Of a stretch of 64,000 nt of DNA, positions 58,752 to 64,000 are shown in pieces. Both the position numbers and the translations under genes were made by a program. The notes beneath the pieces are model-generated. The model saw only the letters and a list, made by a program, of their open reading frames with translations, was not told the DNA's origin and did no database searches. Positions within the stretch are counted from its first letter, which is position 1, and every line of letters starts with the position of its first letter. The stretch lies in NCBI GenBank assembly GCA_963837805.1, contig CAWIOU010000029.1, forward strand, positions 62,001-126,000. Reading direction: 5' to 3'. Origin of the DNA: Bog-756 sp963837805. GTDB lineage: Bacteria; Actinomycetota; Acidimicrobiia; Acidimicrobiales; RAAP-2.

Positions 58752-60401
58752 ATGCCCCCCTTGCAGCCCTCCTTCGCCTCCCTCGGCGTGCCCTCTGACA
58801 TCGTCGCCGCCCTCGGGCGCAAGTCGATCACCGAGCCGTTCCCGATCCAGTCCGCCACCATCCCCGACGCCCTGGCCGGCCGCGACGTGTGCGGCAAGGC
58901 ACCCACCGGCTCCGGCAAGACCCTGGCCTTCGGGATCGGCGCCGTCGGCCGCCTCACCGGGAAGCCGTCCCGGCCGAAGCATCCGAGGGTGCTGGTACTC
59001 ACGCCCACACGCGAGCTGGCCGCGCAGGTGGCCACCGAGCTGCGGGCCCTGGCCACACCGAGGAACCTGCGGGTGGACTCGTTCTACGGGGGGGTCGGCT
59101 ACGGCCCACAGCTGAAGGCGCTGACCCGCGGGGTGGACGTGGCCGTCGCCTGCCCGGGGAGGCTCGGCGACCTCATCGAGCGGGGAAGCATCCGCCTCGA
59201 CGCCGTCGAGATCGTGGTCATCGACGAGGCCGACCGGATGGCCGACATGGGGTTCCTCCCCGACGTCCGCCGCATCCTCGACCTGACCCCGTCCGACCGC
59301 CAGACCCTGCTGTTCTCGGCCACCCTCGATGGCGACATCGACGTCCTGGTCCGCCGCTACCAGCAGGATCCCTCCCGCCACGAGCTCGAAGCCGACGAGG
59401 ACGACACCGCGGCCGCGGTCCATCTCTTCTGGAAGGTGCAGTCCGGTGACCGGGTGGCCAGGACGGCCGATGTGGCCTCGGCGTCGGGCCCGACGATCGT
59501 CTTCTGCCGGACCAAGCACGGCACCGATCGGATCGCCCGGCAGCTCGAGCAGCACGGTGTCCGTGCCGCGGCCATCCACGGCGACCGGAGCCAGAAGCAG
59601 CGGGAGAAGGCGCTGGATGCGTTCATCCGGGGCGCGGTGGACGCGCTGGTGGCGACCGATGTCGCCGCTCGGGGGATCCACGTCGACGGTGTGAATGCGG
59701 TGGTCCACTTCGATCCGCCGGCCGACTCGAAGGATTACGTGCACCGGTCGGGACGGACGGCCAGGGCGGGTGCCACCGGGGTGGTGGTGAGTCTGGTGAC
59801 GCCGGACAAGCTGGGCGCGGTCAAGCGCATCCAGCGTGACCTCGGCTTGCCTGGGGGCACGACGACCCCCGACATCGGCGCCGTCTCGGACGTCATCGGC
59901 GAACCTCCGCCGCGTCGGCCGAGCGATCCACGGAGCACCACCCAGGCGAGGTCGGGCGGCTCGGGACGACCGGGCCAGGGCAGGCCCGGGCGGGCACGCC
60001 GTCCCACCGGACCGTGGAAGGCCCGTCCGCCGGCCAACGGCAACGGCAACGGCTCGAACGGAAACGGCTCGAACGGCAACGGCTCGAACAGAGCGGGCGC
60101 CGAGCCGCGGGGTGCCGGCGACCAGGCCGGCCAACGCCCCGCCCACAAGAAGAAGCGCCCGGCGCAGGGCGGATGGGACAAGCGGGCCACCCCGGCGGCG
60201 CCGGGCCGGCCCGCCCGTGCGGCCAAACCGGCAAAGCCCGGCCGTCCCGGCAAGCCGGCTGCGGCCTCGTCCGGGCGTCGCGGACACTCGGCCAACGGCC
60301 ATGTGGCCGGTGGGGCTCCGACCGGCGGGTCGCACGGCAAACGTCGCCGCGGACCGGTCGCGGCCAAGCGGAGCCAGGGCGGCTCCGGCCGCGGCCGCTG
60401 A
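58752..60401 (+). CDS. DEAD-box RNA helicase with basic low-complexity tail
   Basis: A 549-residue ATP-dependent RNA helicase. The Q motif region is SFASLGVPSDIVAALG with PFPIQSATIP; motif I is APTGSGKT, Ia TPTRELAAQ, II DEAD (VIDEADRMADMGF), III SAT, and VI HRSGRTARAG; the helicase core ends near residue 375. The last ~170 residues are a Gly/Arg/Pro/Lys-rich, disordered tail with three copies of an NGNGS-type repeat and ending in SGRGR, expected to bind RNA. Such enzymes remodel RNA structures in ribosome assembly or mRNA decay. ATG 58752 is set by the start of the Q motif; it interrupts the sugar genes. Confidence 0.93.
   Translation: MPPLQPSFASLGVPSDIVAALGRKSITEPFPIQSATIPDALAGRDVCGKAPTGSGKTLAFGIGAVGRLTGKPSRPKHPRVLVLTPTRELAAQVATELRALATPRNLRVDSFYGGVGYGPQLKALTRGVDVAVACPGRLGDLIERGSIRLDAVEIVVIDEADRMADMGFLPDVRRILDLTPSDRQTLLFSATLDGDIDVLVRRYQQDPSRHELEADEDDTAAAVHLFWKVQSGDRVARTADVASASGPTIVFCRTKHGTDRIARQLEQHGVRAAAIHGDRSQKQREKALDAFIRGAVDALVATDVAARGIHVDGVNAVVHFDPPADSKDYVHRSGRTARAGATGVVVSLVTPDKLGAVKRIQRDLGLPGGTTTPDIGAVSDVIGEPPPRRPSDPRSTTQARSGGSGRPGQGRPGRARRPTGPWKARPPANGNGNGSNGNGSNGNGSNRAGAEPRGAGDQAGQRPAHKKKRPAQGGWDKRATPAAPGRPARAAKPAKPGRPGKPAAASSGRRGHSANGHVAGGAPTGGSHGKRRRGPVAAKRSQGGSGRGR
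60042..60086 (+). repeat. Three tandem 15-base repeats in the helicase tail
   Basis: Units at 60042, 60057 and 60072 of the form AACGGCAACGGCTCG with one substitution, encoding NGNGS. Likely a slippage-prone minisatellite; copy number may vary between strains. Confidence 0.75.
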
Positions 60402-60420
60402 TCGGCGCCCACCGGCGATC

Positions 60421-60426
60421 TACAGT
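60421..60426 (+). promoter_or_regulatory. -10 box TACAGT of the FKBP gene
   Basis: TACAGT ends 7 bases before ATG 60434; leaderless. Confidence 0.6.
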
Positions 60427-60433
60427 CGTCGTC

Positions 60434-60811
60434 ATGGCACCCGAGACCAAACCGCTCGTCACGATCCCCGACGGCCCACCCCCGGACGAGCTCCTCATCG
60501 AGGACATCGAGGTCGGCAGTGGGGCCGAAGCGGTGACCGGCCGCCCCGTCGACGTCCACTACGTGGGTGTCTCGTGGTCGACCGGCCAGGAGTTCGACTC
60601 GTCGTGGAACCGGAGCGAGCTGTTCTCGTTCCCGCTCGGTGCCGGCCACGTGATCTCGGGATGGGACCAGGGAGTGGCCGGGATGAAGGTGGGCGGCCGC
60701 CGTCGGCTGACCATCCCGCCCCACCTCGGGTACGGCCAGCAGGGAGCGGGCGGGGTCATCGCCCCCAACGAGACGCTGGTGTTCGTGGTCGACCTGGTCG
60801 GCGCCGGCTGA
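60434..60811 (+). CDS. FKBP-type peptidyl-prolyl isomerase
   Basis: A 125-residue single-domain FKBP. Conserved segments are VDVHYVGVSWSTGQEFDSSWNR, PLGAGHVISGWDQGVAGMKVGGRRRLTIPPHLGYG and LVFVVDLV, which line the proline-binding pocket (Tyr, Phe/Asp, Trp, Tyr, Phe). There is no signal peptide, so it is cytosolic. It catalyses cis-trans isomerisation of prolyl bonds. ATG 60434 follows TACAGT by 7 bases. The stop codon forms part of a long hairpin shared with the convergent cofE stop. Confidence 0.94.
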   Translation: MAPETKPLVTIPDGPPPDELLIEDIEVGSGAEAVTGRPVDVHYVGVSWSTGQEFDSSWNRSELFSFPLGAGHVISGWDQGVAGMKVGGRRRLTIPPHLGYGQQGAGGVIAPNETLVFVVDLVGAG

Positions 60812-60848
60812 GACCCGACCGGACCGGTGACCGGTCCGGTCGGTCTCA
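60809..60848. terminator. Stop-to-stop hairpin between convergent genes
   Basis: A near-perfect 19-base-pair stem with one bulged C and a 2-3 base loop. Each arm begins with the stop codon of one of the two convergent genes (TGA of FKBP, TGA of cofE), so the whole intergenic space is hairpin. No T-run on either side. Strong candidate bidirectional terminator. Confidence 0.65.
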
Positions 60849-61625
60849 GCGGAACAGGTCTTCTCCGGGCGGCCGCACGATCTCGGTGGCCACCGAGCCC
60901 GGTCGGAGCCAGCGCCGATCCACCCCCCGCAGCACGGCGGCCGGTATCCCGCGGTCCTTCCCCATGACCAGATCGGCGGCACCGGCCAGCTCGTCGGCCA
61001 CGCACACCTCGGTGGCGTCGAGGAGCCGGCCGTTGGCGTCGGCGGTGCCCCGGAGGTCCACGATGCCGGCGATGCCGGCGACACCGATGGCCACATCGGT
61101 GACACCCCGGCGCCAGGTCCGGCCGAAGGTGTCCGACACCAGCACCCCCACCGACACCCGGTGGCGATGTTCGAAGCCCTCCCGGATGCGACGGGCCGAT
61201 CGATCGGGGTCGACGGGCAGCAGAGCCGCGGTCCCGGCGTCGACATTGGACAGGTCCACGCCGGCGTTGGCGCAGATGAAGCCGTGGCCGGTCTCGGTGA
61301 TCAACAGGTCGCCCCGCCGCCGCAGGATGCGCACCGACTCCTGCTCGACGAGCTTCTGCTTGGCGTCGGGGTCATCGGTGTCGAGGGTGACCAGCCGTCC
61401 CTCGGCCTTGGACACCACCTTCTGGGTGACGACCAGGACGTCGCCGTCGGCCAGCCCGCCCGGCACCGAGGGTTGGTGGGACGGGGTCGGGATCAGGGCC
61501 TCGGCCAGCAGTGCGGTGATGTCGTCGCCCGGCCGCACCTCGCCCAACCCGAGCACGGGGAAGACGGACAGCCCGACCGGGGCCGGCGGCTTCCGGGTGC
61601 CGGCCCCCGGGTCAACCGACGGCAT
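60846..61625 (-). CDS. cofE: Coenzyme F420-0:L-glutamate ligase
   Basis: A 259-residue enzyme that adds glutamate residues to F420-0. Motifs in order: GLGEVRPGDDITALLAEAL, DVLVVTQKVVSKAEGRLV, SVRILRRRGDLLITETGHGFICANAGVD, VSDTFGRTWRRGVTDVAIGVAGI and VMGKDRGIPAAVLRG. The length is that of the archaeal CofE or the N-terminal half of actinobacterial FbiB; the C-terminal FMN/nitroreductase-like domain of FbiB is missing. ATG 61625 lies 14 bases inside the end of cofD, so the two are co-translated. Confidence 0.94.
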   Translation of the reverse strand: MPSVDPGAGTRKPPAPVGLSVFPVLGLGEVRPGDDITALLAEALIPTPSHQPSVPGGLADGDVLVVTQKVVSKAEGRLVTLDTDDPDAKQKLVEQESVRILRRRGDLLITETGHGFICANAGVDLSNVDAGTAALLPVDPDRSARRIREGFEHRHRVSVGVLVSDTFGRTWRRGVTDVAIGVAGIAGIVDLRGTADANGRLLDATEVCVADELAGAADLVMGKDRGIPAAVLRGVDRRWLRPGSVATEIVRPPGEDLFR

Positions 61626-62538
61626 CGAGCACCGTCCGGCACAGGCGGGCGGCCACGTCCACGGTGGACATCACGGTGGGGGTGACCACGCAGCGCACGC
61701 CCTCGGCCTCCACGCCCTCGGCCAGGGTGGCATCAGCGTCGTCGATCACCAGGGTTCCCATCCACGGTGCGTACCACTTGGCCACCCCGACCACCGAGGA
61801 CGTGGACCCCATCTCCTCGAGGAGGCGGCCGGCCGGGCCCTTGAGCGCCGAACCGGCGACGATCGGCGACACGCCCACGATGTGCTGGCGCCGACGGTGC
61901 AGGAGGTCGAGTACCCCGGGGACGGCCAGCAGGGGATCGATGGACACGACGGGATTGGACGGGCAGACCACGATGGTGTCGGCGCGGTCCAGGGCTTCGA
62001 GCACACCGGGACCCGGGCGCGCCTGCTCCGCTCCATCGAACCGGACGCCGGCCACGGCGACGTCGTGGCGGAGGCGGACGAAGTACTCCTGGAACCCGAC
62101 CTCGGGTCCGTCCACCAGTTGCAGCCGGGTGCGGACCGGGTCGTCGGTGACGGGCAGGACATTGACGTCCACGCCCCAGGCCCGGGCCAGCTCGCCGGTC
62201 ACCTGGCCGAGCGGGGCGCCCTCGCCGAGCCGTTGGGTGCGGTAGCAGTGGGTGGCCAGGTCGCGGTCGCCGAGGTTGAACCAGGTGAGCCCGCCCAGCC
62301 GGCCGAGTGACTCCATCACCCGCCAGGTCTCGTCGGCCAGTCCCCAGCCGGTGTCGGGGTTGATGGCGTCGGCCAACGTGTAGACCACGGTGTCGAGGTC
62401 GGGCGAGATGTACAGCCCGTGGAGCACGGTGTCGTCGCCGGTGTTGACCACGGCGGTGATGTCCGGGGCCGGGACGACCTCGATCATCCCCCGGAGCAGG
62501 CGGGCCGCCCCCACCCCGCCGGCCAGCGCGGCGATCAA
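61612..62538 (-). CDS. cofD: 2-phospho-L-lactate transferase (F420 biosynthesis)
   Basis: A 308-residue enzyme that joins the phospholactyl or phosphoenolpyruvyl group to the deazaflavin Fo. LAGGVGAARLLRG opens the domain, NTGDDTVLHGLYISPDLDTVVYTLA follows with the metal-binding Asp residues, then FNLGDRDLATHCYRTQRL, CPSNPVVSIDP and VSPIVAGSALKGPA. No in-frame ATG or GTG lies before the first strand; TTG 62538 is the best start, overlapping the stop of a short leaderless frame (TTGA). Alternatively one base is missing and the protein starts at ATG 62570. cofE follows with overlap. Confidence 0.93.
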   Translation of the reverse strand: MIAALAGGVGAARLLRGMIEVVPAPDITAVVNTGDDTVLHGLYISPDLDTVVYTLADAINPDTGWGLADETWRVMESLGRLGGLTWFNLGDRDLATHCYRTQRLGEGAPLGQVTGELARAWGVDVNVLPVTDDPVRTRLQLVDGPEVGFQEYFVRLRHDVAVAGVRFDGAEQARPGPGVLEALDRADTIVVCPSNPVVSIDPLLAVPGVLDLLHRRRQHIVGVSPIVAGSALKGPAGRLLEEMGSTSSVVGVAKWYAPWMGTLVIDDADATLAEGVEAEGVRCVVTPTVMSTVDVAARLCRTVLDAVG

Positions 62539-62570
62539 CGGGATCCGACGGCCGCAGGCGGGGTGGTCAT
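62535..62570 (-). CDS. Possible 11-codon leader ORF before cofD
   Basis: ATG 62570 lies 6 bases after TAACCT on the - strand, exactly like confirmed-looking leaderless genes here. It reads MTTPPAAVGSR and stops with TGA overlapping TTG 62538 of cofD. Either a coupled leader peptide or the true start of cofD with a one-base error. Confidence 0.4.
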   Translation of the reverse strand: MTTPPAAVGSR

Positions 62571-62576
62571 CGGGGC

Positions 62577-62582
62577 AGGTTA
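62577..62582 (-). promoter_or_regulatory. -10 box TAACCT of the cofD-cofE operon
   Basis: TAACCT on the - strand, 6 bases before ATG 62570. Identical hexamer and spacing to the boxes before 22424 and 43921. Confidence 0.6.
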
Positions 62583-62589
62583 GCGGGCC

Positions 62590-62611
62590 CGCCCGCCGGT
62601 ACCGGCGGGCG
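62590..62611. repeat. 22-base perfect palindrome between cofD and a glycosyltransferase
   Basis: CGCCCGCCGGT joined to its exact complement, in the divergent intergenic region eight bases upstream of the cofD -10 box and seven bases from the glycosyltransferase ATG. It could be a cruciform, a terminator-like hairpin, or an operator. Confidence 0.6.
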
Positions 62612-62617
62612 CCGGTG

Positions 62618-63838
62618 ATGTGCAAGGCTCCCTGCGTGCCGCCGGAGCGATCTGCTACCTCCGACCCGGGCCGGCTGTCCGTCGGAGTCGACGCCACTCC
62701 GCTGCTCGGCGCCCCGACCGGTGTGGGTGTGTTCTGCGCCGGCGCGCTGGGGGGACTGAGCGCCCGTCCCGACGTCGACGTGTCGGCGTTCGCCGTGAGC
62801 TGGCGGCGTCGACACCGGATCGGCGCCCTGGTTCCCCCCGGGGTCCCCACCGCCCAGCGGGCCATGCCCGCCCGGCCGCTCCACGCCTCGTGGGGGCGCT
62901 CGTCCCTGCCCCCGGTCGAATGGTTCATCGGCCGCCATGACGTGGTCCACGGGACCAACTTCGTGGTGCCGCCGACCCGCCGGGCCGGTCGGGTCATGAC
63001 CGTCCACGACCTCACCGTCGTCCTGTACCCGGAGCTGTGCGACCCGCCCACCCTGGCCTACCCGGACCTCATCAGGCGGGCGGCCCGGGAAGGGGCATGG
63101 GTGCACACCCCGTCGCGGTTCGTGGCCGATCAGGTGGTGGCCGAGCTCGGGATCGATCCCGAGCGGGTCCGCGCCGTCCACCACGGGATCCCGCCCGCTC
63201 CCCTCGGGGCGAGCCGGCAACCCGAGGTGCCGTTCACCCTGCCCGACGGTTGTCACCGCTACGTGCTGGCCGTCGGGACCATCGAACCGCGCAAGGACTA
63301 TCCGCTGTTGGTCTCGGCCTTCGGGTCGGTGGCCGCCTGCCATCCCGACGTGGCCCTGGTCATCGTGGGAGGCGACGGCTGGGGGGTCGGGCCGTACCTC
63401 GCCGCCGCCGCCGCGTCGCCGGTGCGGACCCGCATCGTCCGCCCCGGCTACCTCCACGACCGGGCCCTGGACGCCGCCTTCAAGAACGCGTCGGTGCTGG
63501 CCTACCCGTCGCGCTACGAGGGCTTCGGGTTCCCCCCGCTGCAGGCCATGGCCGTCGGGATCCCGGTGGTGGCCACGGCCGCCGGCGCCGTCCCCGAGGT
63601 GGTGGGTGACGGCGCCGTGCTGACCGCTCCGGGCGACGCCGACGGGCTGGCCGCCTCTCTGGTCACCGTGCTCGACGGCGGCGCCGACGTCGACGAGCTG
63701 GTGGAGCGCGGCCGGCGTCGCAGCGGACGGTTCAGCTGGGAGGCGTGCGCCGAGGGTCTGATCCGGCTCTACGGCGACGCCCACCGCGCCGCCGGCTCCC
63801 TCGGGTCAGGGGTGGGGCCGGCCGGAGGGGGACGGTGA
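62618..63838 (+). CDS. Family 4 glycosyltransferase
   Basis: A 406-residue GT4 enzyme with the GT-B fold. The N-terminal domain has VDATPLLGAPTGVGVFC, VVHGTNFVVPPTRRAG and VHTPSRFVADQVVAELG; the C-terminal nucleotide-sugar domain has VLAVGTIEPRKDYPLLVSAF and the signature NASVLAYPSRYEGFGFPPLQAMAVGIPVV with the conserved Glu. Relatives include mannosyl- and other hexosyltransferases; with a GMPP-like enzyme upstream, GDP-mannose is a plausible donor. ATG 62618 and GTG 62636 are both possible starts; no clear ribosome-binding site. It overlaps the next transferase gene by four bases. Confidence 0.92.
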   Translation: MCKAPCVPPERSATSDPGRLSVGVDATPLLGAPTGVGVFCAGALGGLSARPDVDVSAFAVSWRRRHRIGALVPPGVPTAQRAMPARPLHASWGRSSLPPVEWFIGRHDVVHGTNFVVPPTRRAGRVMTVHDLTVVLYPELCDPPTLAYPDLIRRAAREGAWVHTPSRFVADQVVAELGIDPERVRAVHHGIPPAPLGASRQPEVPFTLPDGCHRYVLAVGTIEPRKDYPLLVSAFGSVAACHPDVALVIVGGDGWGVGPYLAAAAASPVRTRIVRPGYLHDRALDAAFKNASVLAYPSRYEGFGFPPLQAMAVGIPVVATAAGAVPEVVGDGAVLTAPGDADGLAASLVTVLDGGADVDELVERGRRRSGRFSWEACAEGLIRLYGDAHRAAGSLGSGVGPAGGGR

Positions 63839-64000
63839 ACAAGGTCCGCTCCCTCCTGATGGTCGAGCAGCTCCGGCGCACGGCCTCGGGGGGTATCGGG
63901 ACCTATATCCACGGCCTGCTCCAGGGCCTGGATGCGCTGGCGCCCGACGAGCGACCCGAGCTCGCCCTGCTGGCCAGTCGCTTCACCGGCGGCCGCTCGG
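63835..64000 (+). CDS. Family 4 glycosyltransferase (N-terminal part, cut by window end)
   Basis: GTG 63835 overlaps the previous stop (GTGA) after a GGAGGGGGACG stretch, so translation is coupled. The 55 visible residues begin MNKVRSLLMVEQLRRTAS and contain GGIGTYIHGLLQGLDAL, the glycine-rich acceptor loop that starts GT4 glycosyltransferases. The frame runs open off the right edge. The polymer-building gene cluster therefore continues beyond the window. Confidence 0.8.
   Translation, partial: MNKVRSLLMVEQLRRTASGGIGTYIHGLLQGLDALAPDERPELALLASRFTGGRS

Noticed and set aside
60036..60092. Tandem repeats in the helicase gene as a CRISPR-like array
   Set aside because: Repeats are 15 bases, directly adjoining, without spacers, and in frame with the protein tail.

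Overview
The window is very GC-rich (about 70% by eye) and densely packed. Its gene set is that of a free-living, aerobic actinobacterium: SUF iron-sulphur assembly, an AceE-type pyruvate dehydrogenase, coenzyme F420 biosynthesis, B12-dependent metabolism and nucleotide-sugar/cell-envelope genes. Many start codons sit 6-7 bases downstream of a TANNNT -10 box with no ribosome-binding site between, which indicates widespread leaderless transcription as in Actinomycetota. My best guess is a member of the class Acidimicrobiia or a close relative; this is inference from content and style, not from a marker gene.

Layout. 0-8.6 kb: a split SUF system, sufB(partial)/small Cys protein/sufD/Rieske ferredoxin/sufC on the + strand and sufC2-sufS-sufU on the - strand, with an LCP ligase gene between them and a frameshifted enoyl-CoA hydratase inside. 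8.7-15.1 kb: glycogen-debranching-type glucosidase, MBL hydrolase, acyl-CoA dehydrogenase, a secreted protein, ThiE and a HhH-GPD protein. 15.1-17.0 kb: a small accessory patch with a decayed HEPN-like gene, a PadR regulator with a palindromic operator, and its membrane-protein partner. 17.0-22.4 kb: peptide deformylase, CobQ, AceE, RNase HI. 22.4-25.1 kb: SDR and an ABC exporter pair. 25.2-31.8 kb: Lpd, E2, a LipB-LipA fusion, an M24 peptidase and an atypical SDR in one operon. 31.8-37.1 kb: two membrane/secreted proteins and MetH. 37.2-40.4 kb: B12 adenosyltransferase, a frameshifted leucyl aminopeptidase, and GpsA. 40.4-43.9 kb: a hypothetical protein, a nitroreductase, a rhodanese-ThiF protein and a HAD phosphatase. 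43.9-49.4 kb: methylmalonyl-CoA mutase catalytic subunit, an M20 hydrolase, biotin carboxylase/BCCP and BirA. 49.4-64 kb: a polysaccharide precursor and glycosyltransferase region (RmlB, RmlD, Ugd, UXS-like, two GT2, ManC-like, GalE-like, two GT4), interrupted by a DEAD-box helicase, FKBP and the F420 genes CofD-CofE.

How they fit. AceE, E2, Lpd and LipBA together make and lipoylate pyruvate dehydrogenase. The biotin carboxylase, BirA, methylmalonyl-CoA mutase, CobQ and the adenosyltransferase outline propionyl-CoA to succinyl-CoA conversion with its cofactors; MetH is a second B12 user. The sugar-nucleotide genes predict an envelope polymer with rhamnose, uronic acid/xylose and mannose-type sugars, and the LCP protein could attach it to the wall.

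The most notable observations are the LipB-LipA fusion, two intact sufC paralogues in separate suf operons with an inverted repeat at the sufC2 -35 position, the leaderless-promoter pattern, three tiny ORFs that overlap the starts of cofactor/sugar genes, a palindrome in the accA-birA intergenic region, and two frameshifted genes that may be assembly errors. I did not find a defence island, CRISPR array, insertion sequence, tRNA or rRNA.
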